A stretch of DNA of 64,000 bases from Pseudonocardia cypriaca (GTDB taxonomy: Bacteria > Actinomycetota > Actinomycetes > Mycobacteriales > Pseudonocardiaceae): NCBI RefSeq assembly GCF_006717045.1, contig NZ_VFPH01000002.1, positions 2,900,812-2,964,811 on the forward strand, read 5' to 3'. Shown here one piece after another: positions 26,166 through 34,825 of this stretch (position 1 is its first letter; the number at the start of each line of letters is the position of its first letter). The notes under the pieces are model-generated. The model saw only the letters and a list, made by a program, of their open reading frames with translations. It had not been told where the DNA came from and did no database searches. The position numbers and the translations under genes are program-made.

Positions 26166-27037
26166 GGCGTGCCTTCCGGGGAACGGGTGGTGCGGTCCCG
26201 GATCTCCTTGATCAACGCGCGGGACTCGTCGTGGTCGAGCGTCTTGCGCGTGATCGCGTCGAAGATCCGGATGTACTCCAGGACGTTCGAGGGCTGTTCG
26301 AGGAACCGCTCACCGGTGTGCGACTCGACGGCGACGACGTCGCGGTCCCGGTCGTCGGCGTACTGCAGGATCGTGAACAGCCCGAGCAGGCCGGCGTGCA
26401 GGCCCGCGCCGAACGGCAGGACGCGCAGCGAGACGTTGCGCTGCCGGGACACGGCGTGCAGGTGGTCGAGCTGCTCGCGGACGTCGTCGGGTGAACCGAA
26501 GGGCCGCCGCAGTACCGCCTCGTCGAGCACGAAGATCAGCTGCGGGGCGTCGTCGGACTCCACCAGGACCTGCTGGCGGCGGGCCCGGACCTCCAGCACC
26601 CGCCGTGCGGACTCCTCCGACTTGATCGTCGGCAGCACCTTGTAGAGCTCGACCGCGTATGTATCGGTCTGCAGCAACGGCGGGACGATCGCCGCGGCGT
26701 AGCTGCGGATGGTCGAGGCGCCGGACTCGTAGTCGACGTAGGTGGCGAGACCCTCGAACAAGACGTCGGAGTACTCCCGCCACCACGCCTGGCTGCGCCC
26801 GGCACTCGCCCAGCGGCGCAGGCGGTCGGCGGTCGGCACGTCGAGCTCGTAGAAGTTCACGAGGTCGCGGATGTCGCGCGGCTGCGGTACGCCCTGCCCG
26901 TTCTCCAGCCGGCTCAGCTTCGACGTGCTGATCAGCGTGGCCTCGGCGACCTCTTCGAGGGTGCGCTCGCCACGCAGCCGCCGCAGCTCGGCCCCGAGCC
27001 TGCGGCGGTGGAGCAGCGGACCCTCAGACGACGGCAC
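26162..27037 (-). CDS. XRE-type regulator with DUF5753 domain
   Basis: A 291-residue WhiJ-like regulator. N-terminal helix-turn-helix (ELRRLRGERTLEEVAEATLI, ISTSKLSRLENGQGVPQPRD) followed by the DUF5753 ligand-type domain (ASTIRSYAAAIVPPLLQTDT). The GTG at 27037 is chosen because GGGAGG precedes it at good spacing; a longer frame to 27088 lacks support. Paired with DUF397, a combination that controls development or secondary metabolism in streptomycetes. Confidence 0.87.
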   Translation of the reverse strand: MPSSEGPLLHRRRLGAELRRLRGERTLEEVAEATLISTSKLSRLENGQGVPQPRDIRDLVNFYELDVPTADRLRRWASAGRSQAWWREYSDVLFEGLATYVDYESGASTIRSYAAAIVPPLLQTDTYAVELYKVLPTIKSEESARRVLEVRARRQQVLVESDDAPQLIFVLDEAVLRRPFGSPDDVREQLDHLHAVSRQRNVSLRVLPFGAGLHAGLLGLFTILQYADDRDRDVVAVESHTGERFLEQPSNVLEYIRIFDAITRKTLDHDESRALIKEIRDRTTRSPEGTP

Positions 27038-27274
27038 GCAGACCTCCCGGCCGGCGAGGAGCGCGATCGTCCTCGCGGCCGCCCCCACCTGGAAGCGGCC
27101 GAACGGGTGTGCTCATTCGCAAGCTGCTCCCAGGGGATGGGCTACTCGGGTGCACTGTTCTGGGAATCCCAGTTGTCAGTTGCGACAGCAAGACCCCGTG
27201 CGCAAACTACACCTGCGACATCCACGTCCGGCAACCGGCCGGCGTGTGTCGTCCGTCCCGAACGGGGGCCGGCA

Positions 27275-27448
27275 ATGAACCTTGCAATCGTCCTCGGTGG
27301 CCTGACCATCCTCATCGGCCTGGCGATCCTGATCGCGCTCGTTGACGCGCAGGCCCGCCGCAGCGCCTGGCGGCGGATCGCTGCCGCGCGGCGGGAGGTG
27401 GAGGAGCGCGAACACGCCCTCCTGTACCGGGCGGACGACGCAGCCTGA
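27275..27448 (+). CDS. small single-pass membrane protein, 57 residues
   Basis: ATG at 27275. An N-terminal membrane helix (NLAIVLGGLTILIGLAILIA, 2-21) is followed by a strongly charged amphipathic helix (RIAAARREVEEREHALL). No family recognised. It lies between the XRE gene and the SnoaL-like gene and has no obvious operon partner. Confidence 0.55.
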   Translation: MNLAIVLGGLTILIGLAILIALVDAQARRSAWRRIAAARREVEEREHALLYRADDAA

Positions 27449-27469
27449 GCGCGGAGCGCGGGGGGATCC

Positions 27470-27868
27470 CTACGCGACGCCGAAAGGGTTGTCGATGACG
27501 TACCGCCAGTGACCGTCCGGTCCGCGTCGCGCGACGTCGGTGGCGGTGCCTTCGATGTGGACGGCGCTTCCGTCCGCACCGGTGCCGTGGATCTTCCAGT
27601 CGACGATCAGGAGCGCGATGTCGTCGGCGACGTACACGTGGCGCGGCTCGACCTCGATCGGCAGACCGAGGTCCTGGAACCGGGCGTTGGCCAGCCTCCG
27701 GTCCTCGCCGGTCACCGGCTTCCCGGGGGCGGGGACCAGTACGGCCGCAGGCTCGTACACCTGCTCGACGGCCGCCGGGTCCCCGCTGTCGAAGGCCGCG
27801 GCGAAGACGGCCGGGTGCTGCGCCGGGTCCGTGGTGAGGGGCACCCTGGGCGGGTGGATCTCGCTCAT
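27470..27868 (-). CDS. SnoaL-like/nuclear transport factor 2-fold protein
   Basis: A 132-residue NTF2-fold protein of the SnoaL/ketosteroid-isomerase-like class (QHPAVFAAAFDSGDPAAVEQ, then VYEPAAVLVPAPGKPVTG, and the C-terminal WRYVIDNPFGVA strand). Members are isomerases, cyclases or non-enzymatic binders. Start ATG 27868. Divergent from the HxlR regulator across about 40 bases, so it is its likely target. Confidence 0.8.
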   Translation of the reverse strand: MSEIHPPRVPLTTDPAQHPAVFAAAFDSGDPAAVEQVYEPAAVLVPAPGKPVTGEDRRLANARFQDLGLPIEVEPRHVYVADDIALLIVDWKIHGTGADGSAVHIEGTATDVARRGPDGHWRYVIDNPFGVA

Positions 27869-27907
27869 GCGCACAGGGAACAGGGCCCCGACGGCGCTCA
27901 CCAAGCG

Positions 27908-28291
27908 GTGAGCGCCGACGCCTGGGACCGCGATCTCGTTCCGGACCAGGCGGGACGCACCGTCAAGCCGGATCCGACGTGCCCGGTGGAAGTCGCGCTC
28001 GCCGCGATCGCAGGCCGGTGGACGACGCTGCTGCTCCGCGACCTGATGGCCGGCCCTCGATCATTCGGCGAGATCCGGGCAGCGCTGCCGACCCTGAGCG
28101 ACAAGGTCCTGGTCGACCGGCTACGGGACCTGCAGTCCCGCGGTCTGGTCGACCGCCGGGTGCACACCGGTTTCCCGACGAGGACCACGTACGCACTCAC
28201 GCCGGCCGGCGTACAGCTCCGCCCGCTGCTGATCCAGCTGTACGAGACCGGGCGATCGCTGATGGCCGCATCCGAGAGCGACGGTCGCTGA
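27908..28291 (+). CDS. HxlR family transcriptional regulator
   Basis: A 127-residue winged-helix regulator. HxlR motifs: CPVEVALAAIAGRWTTLLLR (about 25-44), FGEIRAALPTLSDKVLVDRL, and the wing GLVDRRVHTGFPTRTTYALT. Starts at GTG 27908. HxlR proteins sense electrophiles or redox state, often through the CPVE cysteine (Cys25), which is conserved here. Adjacent divergent SnoaL-like gene. Confidence 0.87.
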   Translation: MSADAWDRDLVPDQAGRTVKPDPTCPVEVALAAIAGRWTTLLLRDLMAGPRSFGEIRAALPTLSDKVLVDRLRDLQSRGLVDRRVHTGFPTRTTYALTPAGVQLRPLLIQLYETGRSLMAASESDGR

Positions 28292-28504
28292 AGGCGGCGG
28301 GATCACGCGCCTCGACCCATGCGCGGCGCTCGTAGCCGTCGAGACGCACGGCATAGGTCCCGGCATTGGGTAGCGGACAGGAACCGGCCTCTTCTCTCGC
28401 GACGGTGGTCACCTGTGCAGAGGGAGGGACCTGGGATGACCGTGCTCACCACGCTCGGATCGATCGACCGGCACACCGCGGTGCCGGCCGCCGCCTGACC
28501 GGCC

Positions 28505-29608
28505 GTGCCGACCCGACTCGGTGCGCGGGCGCTGGGCCGCGCGGCGCTCGCCCGGCAGTTCCTCCTCGACCGGGCCGACGTCCCGGTCCTCGACGCCGTC
28601 GCGCACCTGTGCGGCCTGCAGGCCCAGGAACCGCAGGAGCCCTTCACCGGCCTCTGGTCGCGGCTGCGCGCGTTCGACCCGGCGAAGCTGTCGGCGCTGC
28701 TCGTCGAGCGCCGGGTGGTGCGCACCCACCTCATGCGACGCACGGTCCACCTGGTGACCGCCGATGACGCGCTGGCCTGGCGGTCCCGGCACGACGCGAT
28801 GCTGCGCCAGCGGGTGCTCGGGGTGTACCGGCGCGAGCTCGACGGCATCGATCTCGACGAGCTCGCGGCGGGCGGCCGGGAGGTGATGGCCGACGGTGAG
28901 CCCCGCTCGATGGCCGAGATCGGGCGCACGCTCACCACCCGCTGGCCGGACGCGGGACCGCGACCGCTCGGCGAGGCGGTGGTCGCCGCCCTCATCCCGA
29001 TGGTGCAGCTCCCGCCCCGCGGGCTGTGGCGCGTGACCGCGGGCGTGCGGAACGTCCGGATGGCGTCCTGGCTCGGCCGGGAGATCGACCGACCGGCCAT
29101 GGACGGTGCGGACCCGGTGGGGGCCGCCCTGGTGCGGCGCTACCTCGCCGCGTACGGCCCGGCGGCCTCGGCCGACCTGCGCGCCTGGTGCGGCCTGGCC
29201 GGGCTGCCCCGCGCGGTGGCGGCGGTCCGCGACGATCTGGTCGCGTTCCGGGACGAGCGCGGCCGCGAGCTGCTCGACCTCCCGGACGCGCCGCGACCCG
29301 ACCCGGACACCCCCGCCCCGGTGCGGTTCCTCCCCGCGTTCGACAACGCGATCCTCGGCTACCACGACCGCAGCCGCATCATCGACGACGCCCACCGCGG
29401 CCTGTCCGTGGCGGGTGAGCGGGCCGTCCTCGTCGACGGGCGGGTCGCCGCGACCTGGACCGTTGTGGCCGACACCGTGGTCGTCACACCGCTGCGCCGG
29501 TTCTCCCGCGCCGAACGCACCGCCGTCGCCGAGGAGGGGCGTGCCCTTGCGGCGTTCCTCTCCGACGGCGCTCACCACCGCGTACGGGTGGCGGCGTCGC
29601 ACGAGTAG
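28505..29608 (+). CDS. winged-helix DNA-binding domain protein (HTH_42 family)
   Basis: A 367-residue protein of the YcaQ/AlkX-related HTH_42 family common in actinobacteria (LCGLQAQEPQEPFTGLWSRL; VVRTHLMRRTVHLVTADDAL; GLWRVTAGVRNVR; the end motif LPAFDNAILGYHDRSRI). The E. coli relative YcaQ unhooks interstrand DNA cross-links; the actinobacterial branch is not characterised. Starts at GTG 28505. The 28292-28504 gap before it holds only a 20-codon frame (28436-28498) with a good ribosome binding site. Confidence 0.8.
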   Translation: MPTRLGARALGRAALARQFLLDRADVPVLDAVAHLCGLQAQEPQEPFTGLWSRLRAFDPAKLSALLVERRVVRTHLMRRTVHLVTADDALAWRSRHDAMLRQRVLGVYRRELDGIDLDELAAGGREVMADGEPRSMAEIGRTLTTRWPDAGPRPLGEAVVAALIPMVQLPPRGLWRVTAGVRNVRMASWLGREIDRPAMDGADPVGAALVRRYLAAYGPAASADLRAWCGLAGLPRAVAAVRDDLVAFRDERGRELLDLPDAPRPDPDTPAPVRFLPAFDNAILGYHDRSRIIDDAHRGLSVAGERAVLVDGRVAATWTVVADTVVVTPLRRFSRAERTAVAEEGRALAAFLSDGAHHRVRVAASHE

Positions 29609-29638
29609 CCGGCCGGGTCGGGCGTACTCGGCTCGGGG

Positions 29639-29990
29639 TCAGCGCGACGAGCCCGCCGATGCATTCGCGCGGACGTCGACGAGCTGCGGGTACAGCAGCG
29701 CGGGGTCCTCGCCGAGGCGGGCCTCCACCGGCGGGTGACCTCGTCGCCGAGCACCTCCATGGCGCCCGCCTCGACGCCGTCCACCGCCAGCCGCGCGATC
29801 TCCGCCGGATCGGTCTTCTCGATGCCGTCGGCCCAGGCCGTCGTGTCGGTGTCGACGCTGGCCATGGCCAGCGCGGTGACCTGCGTGCCCTGGCCGGCGA
29901 GCTCGAGCCGGACGCCGTTGGTCAGCCCCCAGGCCGCGGCCTTCGACGCCGCGTAGCCGTTGGAGTGCTCGTGGGCCGTCCACGCCATCA
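29639..29990 (-). pseudogene. SDR relic (C-terminal half, frameshifted)
   Basis: Reading from 29990 downward, AHEHSNGYAASKAAAWGLTN contains an SDR active site (YAASK) followed by GTQVTALAMASVDTDT and GVEAGAMEVLGDEVTR. Near 29735 the homology moves to another frame (VEARLGEDPALLYPQL), ending at 29639. The cofactor-binding half is missing: the frame joins directly to the stop of the upstream quinone oxidoreductase. An N-truncated, frameshifted remnant. Confidence 0.75.
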
Positions 29991-31001
29991 GGACGTGACG
30001 TCCACCAGGACCTTCCCGACCGCGCCGCTCTCCACCGCCCGGTGCGCGTCTGCGGTGCGCTCGAGCGGGAAGCGGACCAGCGGCAGGCCGTGCTCCTCGC
30101 CGACCGGCAGGGCGCCGGCGCGGACCGCTGCGGCGACGTCCTCGACGGCCCCGGCTCGCGCCTCCGGACCGGCCGTGTAGAGCACCAGGAACTGCAGGCG
30201 CGTGTTCAGCACCATGTGCTGCAGCACGTCCAGCTCGACCGGCTTGCCACCGTCGTTGGCGTAGGTCGAGATCGTGCCCCGCCTGCGCAGCACGGCCAGG
30301 TCCAGCGCCAGGTTCGCGCCGAGCGCCACCTCCGCGACGATGTCGACGCCCTCCGGGGCGATCCTGCGGATCTCGGCGGCCGGGTCGCCCTCGCGGTAGT
30401 TGACCACGTGGTGGGCACCCGCGGCGGTGGCCAGCGCGGCCTTCTCCGGTCCGCTGACCGTGCCGATCACGGTGGCGCCCGCCCACCGGGCGAGCTGGAT
30501 CCCCGCGTGCCCGACCGCCCCGGCCCCGCCCGCGGCGAGCACCACCATCCCGTCGAGCGCCCCCGGCCGCAGCCGGCGCGGCCCGTCCTCGGCGACTGTG
30601 AGCGCGCGGTGCGCGGTGAGCGCCGGGACTCCCAGCGAGGCGCCGACGTCGAAACCTGCCTCGCCGGGCAGCGGCACGGCCTGCTCGGCAGGCAGCACGG
30701 TGAACTCGGCGGCGGTGCCGGTGGGCCGTCCGGCGGCGGCCATGAACAGCCAGACCCGCTGACCTACCCGGCCCTCGTCGACCCCCGCGCCGACGGCGTC
30801 GATCACGCCGGCGCCGTCCAGGTGCGGTGTGACCTCGGCGAACCCGGTGGTGGCACGCGAGCGTGCTTGCGTATCGGCGGGGTTGACCCCGGACACGACG
30901 ACCCGGACGCGGACCTCGCCGGGTCCGGGCGTGGGCAGGTCGCGCTCGACGAGCTCGAGAACGTCGGGCCCGCCGGGGTCGCGGTGGACGATCGCCTTCA
31001 C
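29988..31001 (-). CDS. quinone oxidoreductase-type MDR protein
   Basis: A 337-residue NADPH-dependent MDR enzyme of the zeta-crystallin/quinone reductase class: no zinc-ligand cysteines, the GVNPADTQARSR segment near 38-49, the nucleotide motif AAGGAGAVGHAGIQLA near 163-178, and a typical C-terminus GAVGKVLVDV. The GTG at 31001 overlaps the TGA of the aldo/keto reductase (GTGA), so the two are coupled. The operon lies under the divergent TetR gene's operator. Confidence 0.86.
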   Translation of the reverse strand: MKAIVHRDPGGPDVLELVERDLPTPGPGEVRVRVVVSGVNPADTQARSRATTGFAEVTPHLDGAGVIDAVGAGVDEGRVGQRVWLFMAAAGRPTGTAAEFTVLPAEQAVPLPGEAGFDVGASLGVPALTAHRALTVAEDGPRRLRPGALDGMVVLAAGGAGAVGHAGIQLARWAGATVIGTVSGPEKAALATAAGAHHVVNYREGDPAAEIRRIAPEGVDIVAEVALGANLALDLAVLRRRGTISTYANDGGKPVELDVLQHMVLNTRLQFLVLYTAGPEARAGAVEDVAAAVRAGALPVGEEHGLPLVRFPLERTADAHRAVESGAVGKVLVDVTS

Positions 31002-31900
31002 TCGGCGCCGATCGGGACGTCGGTGGCGCGGGACTCGACGGCGTCGAGCGTGGCCAGGGTCGCGTCGTCGAAGGTGATCGCGGCGGCTGCCATGTTGGCC
31101 TCGACGTGGGCGGCGTCGGCGGTGCCCGGGATGAGCAGCACGTTCGGGGCGTGGTGCAGCAGCCAGGCGAGGCCGACCTGGGCGGGCGTCACTCCCAGCG
31201 ACGCCGCCACGGCGCGCACCGCCGGTTCGCCGGTCGCCTTCGGCAGGCCCGGGAAGGCCCCGCCGAGGGGGAAGAACGGCACCCACGCGATGCCCTCGGC
31301 CACGCACAGCCGCAGCACGTCCTCGTCGTCGCGGGCGACGAGGCTGTAGGCGTTCTGCACGCAGGCGATACCCGCCGGGAGGGCGCGGCGCAGGCCGGCG
31401 AGGGTGACGCTGCTCAGGCCGATCGCGCCGATCTTGCCCTCGTCGCGGAGTGCGGTCATCACCGCGAGCTGGTCGTCGAGGTCGACCACCTGGTCGCCCT
31501 CGGGACGCAGGCCGGGGCCGGAGTCGAGGCGGCGGAGGTTGACCACCTGGAGCTGCTCGACGCCGAGGCTGCGCAGGTTGTCCTCCACGCTGGCGCGCAG
31601 CTGCTCCGGCCGTTGCGCCAGACGCAGTGGCAGTCGCCCGCCGGGGTCGGGATCGGCACCGACCTTCGTGACGACGAGTACACCGTCCTCGGGACGCAGC
31701 GCCTCGCGGATCACGGCGTTGGCGAAACCGGAGCCGTAGAACTCGGCGGTGTCCACGTGGTCGACGCCCAGCTCGACCGCGCGGCGTAGCAGCGCGACCG
31801 CCTCGCCGCGGCGGTCGTGCAGGCGTTCGAGCTGCAATGCGCCGTAACCGACGCGGCGGACGGTGCGGCCCGCGAACGGGGCCGTGGGAGTGGTCTCCAT
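30998..31900 (-). CDS. aldo/keto reductase
   Basis: A 300-residue TIM-barrel NADPH oxidoreductase. The catalytic tetrad region is visible (HVDTAEFYGSGFAN with Asp and Tyr; VVTKVG lysine), but at the usual catalytic histidine the sequence reads LQVVNLRRLD with no His, a deviation seen in several actinobacterial AKRs. ATG 31900 preferred to GTG 31909. First gene of an operon with the quinone oxidoreductase; a TetR-type dyad (31925-31946) lies in its promoter. Confidence 0.84.
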   Translation of the reverse strand: METTPTAPFAGRTVRRVGYGALQLERLHDRRGEAVALLRRAVELGVDHVDTAEFYGSGFANAVIREALRPEDGVLVVTKVGADPDPGGRLPLRLAQRPEQLRASVEDNLRSLGVEQLQVVNLRRLDSGPGLRPEGDQVVDLDDQLAVMTALRDEGKIGAIGLSSVTLAGLRRALPAGIACVQNAYSLVARDDEDVLRLCVAEGIAWVPFFPLGGAFPGLPKATGEPAVRAVAASLGVTPAQVGLAWLLHHAPNVLLIPGTADAAHVEANMAAAAITFDDATLATLDAVESRATDVPIGAE

Positions 31901-31924
31901 GGCGGGCACCGTATGCCCACTGAG

Positions 31925-31946
31925 TGACAGATTTCAATATCTGTCA
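31925..31946. promoter_or_regulatory. TetR-type operator
   Basis: A perfect 8-bp inverted repeat TGACAGAT-TTCAAT-ATCTGTCA, A/T-rich against its surroundings, 25 bases before the aldo/keto reductase start and about 100 bases before the divergent TetR gene. Confidence 0.65.
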
Positions 31947-32047
31947 GTCAGAGAACGGCGTGTCCTCGTCGGCTCGCTGACGTACGTTCTGGCGGTGGAG
32001 GTCCGGCCACGAGCACCGGCCTCGCATCGGCTCGACAGGGAGGCCTC

Positions 32048-32635
32048 ATGCGCGCGGAGCCGCTCGACGCGGAGACGATCGTGTCGGCGACGGAGGAAGT
32101 GCTGCGCCGCCACGGTCCGGAGAAGGCCACGGTGCTCGACGTCGCGCGCATGCTCGGGGTGAGCCACGGGAGCGTGTACCGGCACTTCGCCTCGAAGACG
32201 GCGCTGCGCGAGGCCGTGATCCGGCGCTGGCTCGATCGCGTGCGAGACGACCTCATCGCCGCGGTCGGGGATTCCGACCTGACCCCGCCCGACCGGTTGC
32301 GTCGCCTGCTGACCAGCATGTTCGCCGCCAAATGGACGAAGGCCAGGGAAGACCCGGAGCTGTTCGCCACCTTCCGGGTGCTTGCCACGGAGCACAGCAG
32401 CGTGTCGTCCGCGCACGTCGCCTTCCTGCTCGACCAGATCCGCACGATCGTCGCCGACGGCATGGCCGGCGGAGACTTCGCGGCCGGCGATCCGGAGGAG
32501 ATCGCACGCGCCGTTTTCCACGCGACCACTCGCTTCACCGATCCGAGGCACGCCGCGGAGTGGCGCTCACCCGAGATCGACGCGGATTCCGGGGCTGTCA
32601 TGTCGCTCATCCTCGACGGCATCCGTGCACGGTGA
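32048..32635 (+). CDS. TetR/AcrR family transcriptional regulator
   Basis: A 195-residue repressor. Helix-turn-helix ATVLDVARMLGVSHGSVYRH at about 27-46, then FASKTALREAVIRRWLDRV; the rest resembles the YsiA-like TetR_C domain. Divergent from the aldo/keto reductase-quinone reductase operon, with one clear dyad between them; it likely represses that operon, which suggests a carbonyl- or quinone-stress response (inference). Confidence 0.87.
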   Translation: MRAEPLDAETIVSATEEVLRRHGPEKATVLDVARMLGVSHGSVYRHFASKTALREAVIRRWLDRVRDDLIAAVGDSDLTPPDRLRRLLTSMFAAKWTKAREDPELFATFRVLATEHSSVSSAHVAFLLDQIRTIVADGMAGGDFAAGDPEEIARAVFHATTRFTDPRHAAEWRSPEIDADSGAVMSLILDGIRAR

Positions 32636-32689
32636 CGGTCCTGGACCTCGACCTGAACGGCCGGCGCACTCGCGGCCCCGTGGACCGGA

Positions 32690-32753
32690 CCACCGCCCCC
32701 TGCAGAGCGGTGTCGAACGCCTCGGGACGCTCGACGTGAGCGAAGTGCTGGGC
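32690..32753 (-). pseudogene. C-terminal fragment of an alpha/beta hydrolase
   Basis: Immediately after the stop of the downstream-reading aldo/keto reductase, and in the same frame, the sequence reads AQHFAHVERPEAFDTALQG, the typical histidine-containing end of an alpha/beta hydrolase. No other part of a hydrolase is nearby. It is a short relic, presumably left by deletion of a hydrolase gene that once followed. Confidence 0.55.
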
Positions 32754-33770
32754 TCAGGCCGCGGCTCGTGCGGCGAGGGGCCGGCGACGCAGGCGGGAAT
32801 CCTCGAGGGCCGGCGGCCGGTAGGCCTGGTCGAGAGCACCGACGTCGGTACCGGGCGGGACGATCTCGTCGATGCGGTCGAGCACGTCGTCGGAGAGAGC
32901 GACGTCCAGGCCTGCGAGCAGGTCGTCGAGGTGCGCTTCGGTCCGTGCACCGAGGAGCGCGCAGGTGACGCCGGGGTGAGCGATGGTGAAAGCCATCGCG
33001 AGGTGGGTCATGGGCAGGCCCGCCTCTGCGGCGAGGGGGACGAGCTGCTGGACCACGTCGAGCCGGCGCTCGTCGGTGAGGTGCCGGAACAGGCCGGCGC
33101 GGCGCAGGTCGTTGTGGTCGCGGCCGGCGCGGCCGGTGAGCAGCCCTTGACCGAGCGGTCCCCAGACCAGGGTGCCCAGGCCGAATCGCTGGGCGGTGGG
33201 CAGGACCTCGCGTTCGACCCCGCGGTTGAGGATCGAGTAGGCGGGCTGCTCGGTGTGGAACCGTGCGAGGCCGCGCCGCTCGGCGATCCACCGGGCCTCG
33301 ATGATGTCGGCGGCCGAGGAGTGGGAGGCGCCGATCGCGCGGACCTTGCCGCTGCGGATCAGGTCGGTCAGGGCGGCGAGGGTCTCCTCGACATCGGTGT
33401 CGGGATCGGGGAGGTGCAGCTGGTAGAGGTCGATGCGGTCGGTGCGCAGCCGCCGCAGCGAGTTCTCGACGGCGGTGACGATCCAACGCCGCGAGGCGCC
33501 CTGGCGGTTCGGGTCCTGCCCGGTCGGTCGGCTGAACTTGGTGGCGAGCACGACGTCGTCCCGGCGGCCCTGCAGCGCCTTGCCGACCACCTCCTCGGAG
33601 TCGCCGTAGGCGTCGGCGGTGTCGATGACGTTGATGCCGCTGTCGAGCGCCTTGTGGATGATCCGGGCCGAGTCTGCGGGGTCGTTGCCCATGGCCGTCG
33701 CGAACGTCAGGGCACCGAGGGCGTAGGGGCTGACCTTGATCCCGGTCCGGCCGAGAGTGCGGTACTGCAT
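32754..33770 (-). CDS. aldo/keto reductase
   Basis: A 338-residue AKR of the YajO/Tas-like class. Motifs: LGRTGIKVSPYALGALTF (N-term), VIDTADAYGDSEEVVGKAL (catalytic Asp and Tyr), VVLATKFSRP (Lys), LYQLHLPDPDTD (catalytic His), and the NADP loop with LGARTEAHLDD near the end. The ATG at 33770 fits the family start MQYRTLGRTG. Divergent from a TetR gene with paired operators. Confidence 0.88.
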   Translation of the reverse strand: MQYRTLGRTGIKVSPYALGALTFATAMGNDPADSARIIHKALDSGINVIDTADAYGDSEEVVGKALQGRRDDVVLATKFSRPTGQDPNRQGASRRWIVTAVENSLRRLRTDRIDLYQLHLPDPDTDVEETLAALTDLIRSGKVRAIGASHSSAADIIEARWIAERRGLARFHTEQPAYSILNRGVEREVLPTAQRFGLGTLVWGPLGQGLLTGRAGRDHNDLRRAGLFRHLTDERRLDVVQQLVPLAAEAGLPMTHLAMAFTIAHPGVTCALLGARTEAHLDDLLAGLDVALSDDVLDRIDEIVPPGTDVGALDQAYRPPALEDSRLRRRPLAARAAA

Positions 33771-33822
33771 GCGGATCCGTCTCCTTCGTGCTGGTCGGCC
33801 CGGCGGCATGCCGTACCGTAAG

Positions 33823-33860
33823 CGGAATAGCTTTCCGGAACTATACGGAATAGCTTTCCG
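33823..33860. promoter_or_regulatory. tandem TetR operators
   Basis: Two identical 15-base near-palindromes, CGGAATAGCTTTCCG, at 33823-33837 and 33846-33860 (23 bases apart), between the aldo/keto reductase and the divergent TetR gene. An outer AAGCGGAA...TTCCGCTT symmetry encloses both. Confidence 0.75.
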
Positions 33861-33884
33861 CTTATGCAGGGCTGAGGTGATGGA

Positions 33885-34472
33885 GTGACCCAGGACACAG
33901 CACCGCGCCGGCGTCGCGCCGACGCGCGGCGCAACGTCGACGCGCTACTGGAAGCCGCGCGGACCGTCTTCGACACCTCCGGCGTGGACGCGCCCGCGAA
34001 GCAGATCACCGACCTGGCCGGGGTCGGGGTGGGCACGCTGTACCGGCACTTCCCGCAGCGCTCGGACCTCGTGAAGGCCGTGGTGGAGAGCGGGATCGAC
34101 GCCGTCGCCGAAGCGGGCCCGGCACTGGCCGCCGAGTTCGAGCCCGCGGAGGCGCTCACGCGGTGGATCGACCGGTACACCGAGCTGCTCGGCACCAAAC
34201 GCGGGCTCGCCTCGGCGCTGCACTCGGGCGACCCGGCGTTCGCCGGGCTACCCGACTACTTCATGCAGCGGCTCGGACCCACCCTCTCGGCACTGCTCGA
34301 CGCCGCCGCGGCCGAGGGCGCGATCCGCGGCGACATCGACGCCGAGGACCTCCTGTACGCCGTCGCCCAGCTGTGCCGGCCCGCGCCCGGGCGAGGGCCC
34401 GAGCACAGCCGGCGGATCGTCGGCGTCCTGGTCGACGGGCTACGCCGTGAAGGCGGGCAGGGGCGGGCGTGA
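33885..34472 (+). CDS. TetR/AcrR family transcriptional regulator
   Basis: A 195-residue repressor starting at GTG 33885. Basic N-terminus, helix-turn-helix KQITDLAGVGVGTLYRHFPQ at about 39-58, then a C-terminal domain of the SbtR-like TetR_C type (TELLGTKRGLASALHSGD). It is divergent from, and with its twin operators likely represses, the aldo/keto reductase gene. Last typical high-G+C gene before the accessory region. Confidence 0.88.
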   Translation: MTQDTAPRRRRADARRNVDALLEAARTVFDTSGVDAPAKQITDLAGVGVGTLYRHFPQRSDLVKAVVESGIDAVAEAGPALAAEFEPAEALTRWIDRYTELLGTKRGLASALHSGDPAFAGLPDYFMQRLGPTLSALLDAAAAEGAIRGDIDAEDLLYAVAQLCRPAPGRGPEHSRRIVGVLVDGLRREGGQGRA

Positions 34473-34825
34473 GGAGATCACGGGAACGGCGAATTTCCCG
34501 GACCGGAACCGTCGGCCGTCGTCCTTGCCGACGAGGCTGAGCGATCACGCGGAAAGTCCGGAGGCGCAGGATCTCAGGAAGCGGAGGCAATGGGAGCGCC
34601 GGGTCAATTTCTGCAAGGCAAACTGCTTCTTGGACCTAGTCATGCCCTAATGACTTCGCGAGGGATCGAACTTCCGCCCGGGAGTCAATAGCACCCTCAT
34701 CGCGCGATTCACCTGCGCCTAAATGGATGGGCCGCAACACCTTGCGCCTCCATCGAGCTACACCTCTAAGATGCAGTGTTGCCCGTTGCCGTGCACACGC
34801 GACGCTAGGATGGGGAAACATCAGG
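34473..34825. other. gene-free, A/T-richer stretch before the integrated element
   Basis: No supported gene. At about 34658-34668 the reverse strand has a GTTCGATCC sequence resembling a tRNA T-loop, but acceptor and T stems do not pair, so no tRNA is called. Composition changes here from the high-G+C flank to A/T-richer DNA. Confidence 0.4.

Noticed and set aside
34645..34735. tRNA-like sequence on the minus strand (GTTCGATCC, AGGTGAATCG)
   Set aside because: The T-loop consensus is present, but neither the T stem nor the acceptor stem pairs, and no plausible anticodon arm forms.
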